Assembly (NCBI GenBank): GCA_050329835.1
Contig: JBHJOJ010000312.1
Span: 1-9,392 of the forward strand
Source of the DNA: JANNOG01 sp050329835
GTDB taxonomy: Bacteria; Actinomycetota; Actinomycetes; Actinomycetales; JBBAYJ01
Direction: 5' to 3'
Length of the DNA: 9,392 nt
Below the pieces are notes generated by a model. The model made no database searches and was not told where the DNA came from. It was given only the letters and a program-made list of their open reading frames with translations. Below are positions 1-7,275 of this stretch, in pieces. Made by a program: the position numbers and the translations under genes. How positions within the stretch are numbered: position 1 is the stretch's first letter; every line of letters begins with the position of its first letter.

Positions 1-116
1 CCCGCGGCGGGCGCCGGCGCGGCAGCCGCCGCCGTCGACGCGCCAACGAGGGCGGCGAGGGTGAACGCGGCGGTCGCGAGGGATCGAGTGGTCCGGAGGG
101 ACGCGGTGCCGGCCAT
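1..116 (-). CDS. Secreted protein, N-terminal fragment (3' end outside window)
   Basis: Only the first 38 codons are in the window; the gene continues past the left edge. An ATG at 116 follows a strong ribosome site (GAAGGAGAG, four bases before the start). The peptide is a textbook Sec signal: short N-region with Arg8 and Arg11, a hydrophobic stretch at about residues 13-26, then an Ala-rich segment (27-33) offering several A-x-A signal peptidase sites, then Ala/Pro-rich sequence. The mature product should therefore be exported, either soluble or attached to the envelope. There is no lipobox Cys in the visible part. It lies 67 bases downstream of the SpoIIM-family gene on the same strand and could be co-transcribed with it; I see no TAnnnT hexamer close to its start. 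The family cannot be named from this fragment. Confidence 0.75.
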   Translation of the reverse strand, partial: MAGTASLRTTRSLATAAFTLAALVGASTAAAAAPAPAA

Positions 117-120
117 GAGC

Positions 121-129
121 CTCTCCTTC
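121..129 (-). promoter_or_regulatory. Strong Shine-Dalgarno site
   Basis: GAAGGAGAG on the minus strand lies four bases before the ATG at 116. It supports that start and contrasts with the leaderless-type starts of several other genes in the window. Confidence 0.75.
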
Positions 130-153
130 GAGGTCGGGCGCGAGGGCGGCCAT

Positions 154-179
154 GGTGTCACGAACCGGGCACCGACACC
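154..179. terminator. Weak hairpin downstream of the SpoIIM-family gene
   Basis: GGTGTC (154-159) and GACACC (174-179) form a 6-bp perfect stem with a 14-base loop, five bases beyond the stop of the SpoIIM-family gene. There is no T-tract. It could slow or partly end transcription before the secreted-protein gene, but the stem is short and this is a weak call. Confidence 0.25.
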
Positions 180-183
180 CGCC

Positions 184-1179
184 TCAGCCGGCGACGGGCT
201 GGGCCTCCCCGGCGAACTCCCGCCGCACGTCGCCGGTGTGCCCGGCCCGGGCCGCCCGCCGGCCCAGCACGAGCGCGTACGCGGCGAACGCCGCCCACAC
301 CAGCACCCCGACCGCGATCCGGGCCGACGTCGGCAGCGGCGACGGGGTGACGAAGGCCTCGACGATCCCGCTGACGAACAGCACCGGCACCAGCCCGAGG
401 GCGACCCCGAAGAGGGCCCGGCCCTCGGTCGCGAGGCTGTCGAGGCGGGGGCGGGGGCCGGGGTCGACCCAGGCCCAGAACAGTCGCAGCCCGGCGGCCA
501 GGGCGACGAACACCGCGGTGAGCTCGAGCAGCCCGTGCGGCGTGATGAGCCCGAAGAACAGGTCGAGCCGGCCGCAGGAGGCCATGAAGCCGCCGGCGAG
601 ACCGACGTTGAACGCGTTCTGGACGAAGACGAACAGCGGGAAGACCCCGGTGATCCCGAAGGCGATCGAGATCGCCGCGATCCACGCGTTGTTCGTCCAC
701 ACCTGCGCCGCGAACGCCCCCGCGGGGTTGCTGGAGTAGTAGGCCGCGAACTCGACCTCGCAGAGCTGCCGCACCTCGCTGTCGGTCAGCATGGACGACC
801 GCACCTCGTCCGAGGAGGCCACCCACGCCCCGGTGGCCCAGCCCACCCCGACGAAGGCCAGGGTGACCGCGAGCGTCAGCCACCGCAGCCGGTACAGCGC
901 CGCCGGGAAGGACGCCAGGAAGAAGCGGGCGACCTCGCGGTGCGCCGGCTCGTGGACTCCGGTGACCCGCTGCCGGGCGCGGTTGACGATGAGGGACAGC
1001 CGCGCCACCAGCGTCGGGTCCGGGCTCGCGGAGCGGACCTGGGACAGGTGGGTGGCCGCCCGCTGGTAGAGCGACACCAGCTCGTCGGCCTCGTCCGGGC
1101 TCAGCGAACGGCGCCGGGAGAGGCGGTCCAGCCGCTGCCACTCGTCGGCGTGGGTGGCGACGAAGGCGTCGAGATCCAC
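184..1179 (-). CDS. SpoIIM (stage II sporulation protein M)/DUF95 family membrane protein
   Basis: A 331-residue integral membrane protein. The soluble N-terminal part (about 1-85) is Arg/Glu-rich and helical. Hydrophobic segments follow at about 86-121, 166-203, 207-238, 255-278 and 286-306. The family signature is visible: a P-H-G-x-x-E motif at 214-219 inside a membrane segment, and a Glu-Ala-Phe with Thr-Pro at 274-279. Bacillus SpoIIM works in engulfment, but most actinobacterial members occur in non-sporulating bacteria and have no settled role. The start is a GTG at 1179 with no Shine-Dalgarno; TACGCT ends six bases upstream, so translation is probably leaderless. It is divergent from an RDD protein, a pairing I recall as recurrent in actinobacterial genomes. 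The family call is firm, the function is not known. Confidence 0.88.
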   Translation of the reverse strand: MDLDAFVATHADEWQRLDRLSRRRSLSPDEADELVSLYQRAATHLSQVRSASPDPTLVARLSLIVNRARQRVTGVHEPAHREVARFFLASFPAALYRLRWLTLAVTLAFVGVGWATGAWVASSDEVRSSMLTDSEVRQLCEVEFAAYYSSNPAGAFAAQVWTNNAWIAAISIAFGITGVFPLFVFVQNAFNVGLAGGFMASCGRLDLFFGLITPHGLLELTAVFVALAAGLRLFWAWVDPGPRPRLDSLATEGRALFGVALGLVPVLFVSGIVEAFVTPSPLPTSARIAVGVLVWAAFAAYALVLGRRAARAGHTGDVRREFAGEAQPVAG

Positions 1180-1185
1180 CGGCCC

Positions 1186-1191
1186 AGCGTA
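1186..1191 (-). promoter_or_regulatory. Leaderless -10 element for the SpoIIM-family gene
   Basis: TACGCT on the minus strand ends six bases before the GTG at 1179, placing a transcription start at or next to the start codon. No good -35 is seen. This hexamer overlaps where the -35 of the divergent RDD promoter would sit. Confidence 0.6.
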
Positions 1192-1205
1192 GGGGGGCGG
1201 CTGGC

Positions 1206-1211
1206 TACCCT
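1206..1211 (+). promoter_or_regulatory. Leaderless -10 element for the RDD gene
   Basis: TACCCT ends six bases before the GTG at 1218, the same spacing as the opposite promoter. The two -10 hexamers lie 14 bases apart in a 38-bp intergenic region, so the two promoters must share DNA. Confidence 0.6.
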
Positions 1212-1217
1212 CGTGCG

Positions 1218-2015
1218 GTGTCCACGCTGGTGACCGGAGACGCGGTCGTCCTCGAGCTGCCGCCCGCCGGTCTGGCGACCCGGCTGGTGGCGGTCGTCCT
1301 CGATGTCCTGGTGTACGCGGGCTCCCTGGTCCTCACGCTCGTCGTGCTCGCCCCGCTGCTGTCATGGGATCCCGCGACGGCCGGTGCGGTGTCGATCGCC
1401 CTCATCGTCACCTGCCTCGTCGTCGTGCCGACGGTGGTCGAGGCGGCCACCCGCGGCCGCTCCCTCGGCAAGCTCGCCCTCGGGCTGCGCGTGGTCCGCG
1501 ACGACGGCGGGGCGATCCGCACCCGCCAGGCGTTCGTCCGCCAGCTCACCGGATTCGGCGAGATCTACGCCACCAGCGGTGTCGTCACGGTGTTCGCGGT
1601 GCTGTGGAACTCCCGGGCCAAGCGCCTCGGGGACATGCTGGCCGGCACCTACGTGGTGTCCGAGCGCACCCCCCTGCTGGGGACCTCGATGCCCACCATG
1701 CCGCCCGCGCTGGAGGGGTGGGCGCGCTCGGCGGACCTGGGCCGGATCCCGGGGCCGCTGGCGCTGGGGGCCCGGACCTTCCTGTCCCGGATCGCGATGA
1801 TGACGCCCGCGGCCCGGGCCGAGGTGGCCGCCCGCCTCGCCGGCGACCTCGCGGCACACGTCGCGCCGCCGCCCCCGCCTGGCACCCCGCCGGAGGCGTT
1901 CGTGTCCGCGGTGCTCGCGGAGCGGCGGCGGCGCGACCTGGAACGCCTGGCCGGAGAGCGCGCCCAGCTCGACCGGCTGCGCGAGCTCACCGCCCGCCGC
2001 CGCGAGCGGGTCTGA
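1218..2015 (+). CDS. RDD family membrane protein
   Basis: 265 residues. The RDD domain occupies about 15-150. The first membrane segment (about 21-47) carries the family Arg22 and Asp29, the second is at about 57-76. The conserved cytoplasmic loop R-G-x-S-L-G-K (79-85) leads to an L-G-L-R-V-V strand, and a third hydrophobic segment is at about 117-131, followed by R-L-G-D-M-L-A-G (136-143). The C-terminal 115 residues are Ala/Arg-rich, with a helical, possibly coiled end rich in Arg and Leu, probably cytoplasmic. RDD proteins are small membrane proteins, some tied to ion transport, with no general assigned function. The GTG at 1218 has no Shine-Dalgarno but has a TAnnnT at leaderless spacing. 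It is divergent from the SpoIIM-family gene, and joint action of the two membrane proteins is a reasonable but untested guess. Confidence 0.9.
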   Translation: MSTLVTGDAVVLELPPAGLATRLVAVVLDVLVYAGSLVLTLVVLAPLLSWDPATAGAVSIALIVTCLVVVPTVVEAATRGRSLGKLALGLRVVRDDGGAIRTRQAFVRQLTGFGEIYATSGVVTVFAVLWNSRAKRLGDMLAGTYVVSERTPLLGTSMPTMPPALEGWARSADLGRIPGPLALGARTFLSRIAMMTPAARAEVAARLAGDLAAHVAPPPPPGTPPEAFVSAVLAERRRRDLERLAGERAQLDRLRELTARRRERV

Positions 2016-2031
2016 CCCGGCGGGCGCCGGG
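2016..2031 (+). terminator. GC-rich hairpin directly after the RDD stop codon
   Basis: CCCGGC (2016-2021) and GCCGGG (2026-2031) form a 6-bp stem with a GGGC loop, beginning right after the TGA. No T-tract follows. It may act as a weak terminator insulating the toxin-antitoxin operon. Confidence 0.35.
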
Positions 2032-2055
2032 CGGGACGTCGATCGCGCAGCCCTG

Positions 2056-2086
2056 TCTTTACTTCCCTTGCACTGATCTTTACCTT
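2056..2086 (+). promoter_or_regulatory. Toxin-antitoxin promoter with direct-repeat operator candidate
   Basis: The hexamer TACCTT (2081-2086) ends six bases before the antitoxin ATG, and TTTACT (2058-2063) sits 17 bases upstream as a possible -35. The heptamer TCTTTAC occurs twice (2056-2062 and 2077-2083), exactly 21 bp or about two helical turns apart, covering the -35 and -10 regions. That is how an autoregulatory antitoxin site would be expected to lie. The tract 2054-2090 is visibly richer in A/T than its surroundings. Confidence 0.55.
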
Positions 2087-2092
2087 TGAGTC

Positions 2093-2323
2093 ATGACGAG
2101 CACCGTCTCCGTCAAGGGACAGGTCACGATCCCCAAGCAGATCCGGGACCGATTGGGAATCCAGGCGGGCACCGTGCTCGAGTTCGCCGACGAGGGCGGC
2201 CGCCTCGTGGCACGGAAGATCCACCGGCGGCACCCGGTCGACAGCGTCTACGGGGTGCTGGCCTTGCCCGGCGGGGTGGACAACCACGTGGAGGCGCTTC
2301 GCGGGCCGGCCGACCTTCCGTGA
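2093..2323 (+). CDS. vapB: AbrB/MazE/SpoVT-fold antitoxin (VapB-like)
   Basis: A 76-residue antitoxin. Residues 1-43 form the swapped-hairpin DNA-binding domain, with the family pattern S-x-K-G-Q-V-T-I-P-K-x-I-R-D-x-L-G-I at 6-23 and a V-L-E-F strand at 28-31. The remaining tail (about 46-76) is the probable toxin-binding region, including V-Y-G-V-L (52-56) and the L-R-G (69-71) common near VapB ends. It should bind and neutralise the PIN toxin encoded next and, with it, repress their shared promoter. The start is an ATG with no Shine-Dalgarno but with a -10 six bases upstream. The last codons overlap the toxin start in a GTGA. The AbrB-fold plus PIN pairing is one of the known VapBC types. 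The symbol is by family and not by orthology. Confidence 0.88.
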   Translation: MTSTVSVKGQVTIPKQIRDRLGIQAGTVLEFADEGGRLVARKIHRRHPVDSVYGVLALPGGVDNHVEALRGPADLP

Positions 2324-2730
2324 TCACGGCGGTCGACACCAACGTCCTGCTCGACGTGTTCAGCGCCGACCCCACGCACGGTCCGGCGTCCCGGTCGGCC
2401 CTGGAGTCCGGTCTCGACGCGGGCACGCTCGTCGTCTCCGACGTCGTGTGGACCGAGACCGCCTCGGCCTTCCCGACGGGCCAGGTGGCCGCCGAGGCCC
2501 TTGACACCATCGGTGTCGAGTTCGTCCCCACCGGGCGTGCGGCGGCCGGCACCGCGGCAGGCGCCTGGCGCGCGTACCGCAGGGCGGGTGGACCACGGAC
2601 CCGGGTGGTCGCGGACTTTCTCATCGGCTCCCACGCGCTCGTCCAGGCGGACCGTCTCCTGACGCGCGACCGAGGCTTCTACCGGCGGTACTTCACCGAC
2701 CTCGTCGTGGTCGACCCGGCCGCCACCTGA
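2320..2730 (+). CDS. vapC: PIN-domain toxin ribonuclease (VapC-like)
   Basis: A 136-residue PIN domain, the usual VapC length. The four acidic metal-binding positions are all present: Asp6 in V-D-T-N-V-L-L-D, Glu46 in W-T-E, Asp99 in V-A-D-F-L-I-G-S-H-A, and Asp117 in L-T-R-D-R-G-F-Y, so the nuclease looks intact. VapC toxins cut specific tRNA or rRNA sites and halt translation until neutralised by the antitoxin; the target here cannot be told. The start is the GTG at 2320, sharing the four bases GTGA with the antitoxin stop; there is no clear Shine-Dalgarno, so translation is probably coupled. A longer frame opens upstream at 2086, but that part overlaps the antitoxin and does not resemble a PIN domain. 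The pair sits alone between RDD and ahcY, consistent with an inserted module. Confidence 0.9.
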   Translation: MITAVDTNVLLDVFSADPTHGPASRSALESGLDAGTLVVSDVVWTETASAFPTGQVAAEALDTIGVEFVPTGRAAAGTAAGAWRAYRRAGGPRTRVVADFLIGSHALVQADRLLTRDRGFYRRYFTDLVVVDPAAT

Positions 2731-2752
2731 CGTGACCGGTCCCCGCCGGGAA

Positions 2753-2781
2753 CGGGCGGCACGTCCGGCGTGTGCCGCCCG
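2753..2781. terminator. Bidirectional terminator hairpin between vapC and ahcY
   Basis: CGGGCGGCAC (2753-2762) and GTGCCGCCCG (2772-2781) form a perfect 10-bp stem with a 9-base loop in the 64-bp gap between two convergent genes. There is no T-tract, as is often so for terminators in very GC-rich Actinobacteria. It can serve both strands. Confidence 0.7.
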
Positions 2782-2794
2782 CCCCACCGACCCG

Positions 2795-4252
<1,458 letters not shown>

Positions 4253-4257
4253 GGGTT

Positions 4258-4262
4258 CCTCC
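4258..4262 (-). promoter_or_regulatory. ahcY Shine-Dalgarno site
   Basis: GGAGG on the minus strand is five bases before the GTG at 4252. It decides this start, since the initiation codon is GTG, and agrees with the conserved N-terminus of the protein. Confidence 0.8.
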
Positions 4263-4269
4263 AGGGGTG

Positions 4270-4289
4270 TCCCGGGACGGGGCCCGGGA
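4270..4289. terminator. Perfect 7-bp hairpin upstream of ahcY
   Basis: TCCCGGG (4270-4276), a 6-base loop, then CCCGGGA (4283-4289). It is 130 bases past the SIS gene stop and close to the ahcY ribosome site. It could be a terminator for read-through from the upstream operon or a leader element that affects ahcY; no T-tract is present. Confidence 0.4.
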
Positions 4290-4418
4290 GCGTCGTCGTC
4301 GGGTCGACGCGGCGACCGCCCCGGCGCGATCCCTCAGGATCAGCAGCCTTGGTGCCGACGGGACACTCGCCCGACGCACGCCGGAGTGCGCGTGTGCGCG
4401 GGACGAGGATAGCGGGTC

Positions 4419-5615
4419 TCAGTCCCGGTCCCGCCACCGGTCCCGGAGGTCGGCGAGCGAGGGCGAGCGCCCCGGGTCCAGCCCCGACCCCAGCGCCAGG
4501 TACGTGGCGGCGAAGTCGACGCGGGCCGCGAGCTGGGCCATCCGGGCCAGCGCCGGGCCGGGGTCGGCCTGCACCTCGCTGACGCGCACCCCGACGCCGA
4601 GCGCCAGGTCGCGCACGGGGTCCACCGCGGAGGCGTCACCCGTCGCGCCCCCGGGCCCGCCGGAGGGGACGGGCGGTGGCCCGCCCGCCGGGGCGCCGTC
4701 GTCGCCCTGGGACAGCAGCACCAGCTGCATCCGGGCGGTCGCCGGGCCGTCGACGAAGGGGTCGGCGAACGGGTCCCGGTGGCGGCCCGACAGCGGCCCG
4801 TCGAACAGGGCCACCACGTCGCTGGCGTCGTCGGGCAGGGTGCCGCGCACGGCCGGCACCTTGGCGGCGCGGGCCAGCATCGTGGTGGCCCGGGCCGCGG
4901 CCGCCTCGGCGAGGTCGCCGTCCGCCAGCACCACGGGGACCGTCCCGTCGAGCTCCGTCGCCAGGGACTTGGCCGGGTTGACGAAGGCGGGCGAGGAGGG
5001 CCGGTTCGCCTCGGCCTCGGCGTCGAGCCGGTCGGCGGCCTCGGCGAAGTGCCGGCTCGGCACCTCGACCAGGCCCAGGGCGTCGGCGGCGACCAGCACC
5101 GGGGTCAGCAGCGACCACACCCCGCTGCGGGTCTGCAGCGCCGGGGAGTCGGCCATCCGCCCGGGGCGCAGCGGCCAGAGAGTGCCGCCGGTGGCCTCGA
5201 CCAGCCGGGCCAGCGGGGAGCCCTCCGTCGCCACGGCGAAGATTCGGGCTCCGCGCCGCGCCGCCTCGGCCGCCAGCGAGGTGACCTGCGGGGCGTGACC
5301 GGACACCGACACCGCGATGACGAGGTCGAGCGACCCCCCCCAGCCGGGCAGCGGGCCGCCCCGCCGCGACGTCACCGGCACCGGGGACGCCGGCCCCGCG
5401 AGCGCGGCCAGGGCGTCGCCCACGAACGACGAGCCGCCGAGCCCGGCCACGAGGACGCTCCGCGGCCGCCCGTCGTCGACCAGCCGGCTGGCCGGGCGGA
5501 ACTGCTCGGCGGCCTCCCGGACCGCGGCTCCCGCCGTCGCCAGCGAGCGCAGGGTCCGGTGGGTGTCGGCCCCGGCGAGGGCGTCGGCGTCGTCCAGCAG
5601 CGCGTCGTCGATCAC
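4419..5615 (-). CDS. SIS-domain protein, phosphoglucose/phosphomannose isomerase-like
   Basis: 398 residues from a GTG at 5615 that overlaps the Trm112 stop as GTGA; a longer frame to 5708 exists but its extra 31 residues are Arg-rich and out of character. The first SIS half has the glycine loop G-L-G-G-S-S at 58-63 and S-V-S-G-H-A at 103-108, where sugar-phosphate isomerases bind phosphate. The C-terminal half resembles the bact-PGI_C domain, ending D-F-A-A-T-Y-L-A-L (367-375). Typical members interconvert glucose-6-P, fructose-6-P and mannose-6-P, which would feed manB next door. However, the His-Asn-Glu motif expected near 255-275 is absent (residues there include P-D-D-A-S-D), and a Gly/Pro-rich insert covers about 304-333. 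The actinobacterial branch may thus be catalytically altered or regulatory. Family good, activity uncertain. Confidence 0.82.
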   Translation of the reverse strand: MIDDALLDDADALAGADTHRTLRSLATAGAAVREAAEQFRPASRLVDDGRPRSVLVAGLGGSSFVGDALAALAGPASPVPVTSRRGGPLPGWGGSLDLVIAVSVSGHAPQVTSLAAEAARRGARIFAVATEGSPLARLVEATGGTLWPLRPGRMADSPALQTRSGVWSLLTPVLVAADALGLVEVPSRHFAEAADRLDAEAEANRPSSPAFVNPAKSLATELDGTVPVVLADGDLAEAAAARATTMLARAAKVPAVRGTLPDDASDVVALFDGPLSGRHRDPFADPFVDGPATARMQLVLLSQGDDGAPAGGPPPVPSGGPGGATGDASAVDPVRDLALGVGVRVSEVQADPGPALARMAQLAARVDFAATYLALGSGLDPGRSPSLADLRDRWRDRD

Positions 5616-5821
5616 GGGCTCCGCGCCTCGTCCACCAGCAGCACCGGCACGCCGTCGTCGACGCGGTACCGCAGCCGGCAGCCGAGGTCCGCCTCGCCGG
5701 TGCACCACAGCTCGGGGCCGCCCTCGGGACCCGTGGCGTCGACGAGCCCGCTGCGGCAGCGAGGGCAGCGGAGGATGTCCCGGAGCCAGGGCTCGACGGG
5801 CGGGGCGGCGGGCTCAGCCAC
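5612..5821 (-). CDS. Trm112 family zinc-ribbon protein
   Basis: A 69-residue protein from a GTG at 5821. It shows the compact Trm112 fold: L-R-C-P-x-C (Cys19, Cys22), then Cys40 and Cys48, then the typical ending Y-R-V-D-D-G-V-P-V-L-L (52-62). Eukaryotic and archaeal Trm112 bind and activate SAM-dependent methyltransferases that act on tRNA, rRNA and release factors; bacterial relatives are poorly characterised. A zinc-binding role through the four cysteines is likely. It overlaps manB by eight bases and the SIS gene by four, so the three are almost certainly translated from one message. Its placement beside the SIS gene and manB matches what I recall from other Actinobacteria. The partner protein is unknown. 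Confidence 0.88.
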   Translation of the reverse strand: MAEPAAPPVEPWLRDILRCPRCRSGLVDATGPEGGPELWCTGEADLGCRLRYRVDDGVPVLLVDEARSP

Positions 5822-7244
5822 GGCCGCCCCCGGTCCGGATGAGGTCGAGGAACTCGTCGCGCACGGCCGCCATGGTGTCCTGGTCGGCCGCCTCGACGTT
5901 GAGCCGCAGCAGGGGCTCGGTGTTGCTCGGGCGGACGTTCGCCCACCAGCTGCGGTCCGGGGCCACCACGGTGACCCCGTCCAGGGTGTCGACTGCGGCC
6001 CCGGGATGCCGCGCCGCGGCGTGGGCCGTCACCTGGCCCAGGCTCACCCCGGTGTCGGCCACGGCGCTGTTGATCTCCCCGCTGCGGTGGTAGCGCCGGT
6101 ACGGGTCCACGAGGGCGCTCACGGTGGTGCCCGCCGGCGACGACCCGAGGGCGGCGAGCACGTGGAGTGCCGCCAGCATCCCGGAGTCCGCGCCGAAGAA
6201 GTCGCGGAAGTAGTAGTGCGCGGAGTGCTCGCCGCCGAAGACGGCTCCGGTGCGGGCCATCTCGGCCTTGATGTAGCTGTGCCCGACGCGGGTGCGGACG
6301 GCGCGGCCGCCGTCCTCGGCCACGACGTCCGGCACCACCCACGACGTGATGAGGTTGTGCAGGACCGTGGGGCGGTCCTCGCCGCCGGCCCTGGACCGGG
6401 CGATCTCGCGCCGGGCGACGAGGGCCGTCACCGCGCCCGGGTCGACCGGCTCGCCCGCCTCGTCGACGACGAAGCACCGGTCGGCGTCGCCGTCGAACGC
6501 CAGCCCGAGGTCGGCCCCGTGCTCGCGCACCGCCGCCCGCAGGTCCTCCAGCGTGGTGGGGTCCAGCGGGTTGGCCTCGTGGTTCGGGAAGGTGCCGTCC
6601 AGCTCCAGGTAGAGACCGACGAGCTCCACGGGCAGCGCGGGCAGCCCGGCGGCGGTGCCGAGGACGGCGGGCGTGGTGAGGCCGGCCATGCCGTTGCCGG
6701 CGTCGACGACCACCCGCAGCGGGCGGATCCCCTCGAGCGGCACCAGCGACCGGAGGTGGCCGGCGTACTCGGCGAGGGTGTCGGTGCGGGTCACGGGCGC
6801 CGTCCCGGCCGGGACCGGGGCTTCGCCGGTGAGCAGGGCGATCGCGCGGTCCCGGATGTCGGCCAGGCCGGTGTCGAGGGCGACCGGCCGGGCACCGGCC
6901 CGGCAGATCTTCATGCCGTTGTACCGGGCCGGGTTGTGGCTCGCCGTGATCATGACGCCGGGGGCGTGGCGGAGCCCGCTGACGAGGTACAGCTGGTCCG
7001 TGGCGCACAGGCCGATCACCTCGACCGGGACGCCGGCGGCGGTGGCGCCCTCGGCGAGGGCGGCGGCCAGGCCGGGGGACGACTCGCGCATGTCGTGGCC
7101 GACCACCAGGCCGGTGGCCCCCGGCGCGGCCGTCACCTCGGCGACGGCGACCCCCAGGGCCCGGGCCGCGGCGGCGTCCAGGTCCTCCCCCGCGACTCCG
7201 CGGATGTCGTAGGCCTTGACGGCCGGGTGGAGCGGATGAGTCAC
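5814..7244 (-). CDS. manB: Phosphomannomutase/phosphoglucomutase
   Basis: 476 residues, full length for the alpha-D-phosphohexomutase superfamily. It moves phosphate between C6 and C1 of mannose or glucose through a phosphoserine, supplying mannose-1-P for GDP-mannose (lipoglycans, glycoproteins) or glucose-1-P. The four active-site loops are all present: catalytic Ser102 in T-A-S-H-N-P, the magnesium loop D-G-D-A-D-R at 251-256, the sugar-specificity loop G-E-H-S-A-H at 338-343, and the phosphate loop R-P-S-N-T-E-P at 438-444. The N-terminal A-Y-D-I-R-G (11-16) is also conserved. The start is a GTG at 7244 with TAGCCT six bases upstream, so it is probably leaderless and first in an operon with Trm112 and the SIS gene. 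Mannose or glucose preference cannot be told from sequence alone. Confidence 0.95.
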   Translation of the reverse strand: MTHPLHPAVKAYDIRGVAGEDLDAAAARALGVAVAEVTAAPGATGLVVGHDMRESSPGLAAALAEGATAAGVPVEVIGLCATDQLYLVSGLRHAPGVMITASHNPARYNGMKICRAGARPVALDTGLADIRDRAIALLTGEAPVPAGTAPVTRTDTLAEYAGHLRSLVPLEGIRPLRVVVDAGNGMAGLTTPAVLGTAAGLPALPVELVGLYLELDGTFPNHEANPLDPTTLEDLRAAVREHGADLGLAFDGDADRCFVVDEAGEPVDPGAVTALVARREIARSRAGGEDRPTVLHNLITSWVVPDVVAEDGGRAVRTRVGHSYIKAEMARTGAVFGGEHSAHYYFRDFFGADSGMLAALHVLAALGSSPAGTTVSALVDPYRRYHRSGEINSAVADTGVSLGQVTAHAAARHPGAAVDTLDGVTVVAPDRSWWANVRPSNTEPLLRLNVEAADQDTMAAVRDEFLDLIRTGGGRG

Positions 7245-7250
7245 CGCGGC

Positions 7251-7256
7251 AGGCTA
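7251..7256 (-). promoter_or_regulatory. Leaderless -10 element for manB
   Basis: TAGCCT on the minus strand ends six bases before the manB GTG. A poor -35 (CTGAGT, 7274-7279) lies 17 bases upstream and overlaps the stop codon of the preceding gene. Confidence 0.6.
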
Positions 7257-7275
7257 GCGGCGCCGGCGGGGGGAC

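Larger units (their letters stand above)
4253..4411 (-). promoter_or_regulatory. ahcY promoter candidate and structured 5' leader
   Basis: This is the gap between the SIS gene stop and ahcY. On the minus strand TATCCT (4406-4411) is a possible -10, with no convincing -35, giving a leader near 145 bases. The leader can form several hairpins: CGCAC/GTGCG (4375-4379 with 4386-4390), GATCC/GGATC (4328-4332 with 4337-4341), and a 7-bp TCCCGGG/CCCGGGA stem (4270-4276 with 4283-4289). The last ends six bases before the Shine-Dalgarno. I could not match it to the known SAH or SAM riboswitch cores. It may instead include the end of the manB operon transcript. Confidence 0.4.

Noticed and set aside
61..1233. 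Long plus-strand frame opposite the SpoIIM-family gene
   Set aside because: Rich in Arg, Gly, Pro and Asp with no recognisable domain; the opposite strand encodes a clear membrane protein. Antisense frames stay open easily at this GC content.
4253..4411. SAH or SAM riboswitch upstream of ahcY
   Set aside because: I looked for the conserved SAH riboswitch core and the SAM-I/SAM-IV core by eye and did not find them. Kept only as an unassigned structured leader.
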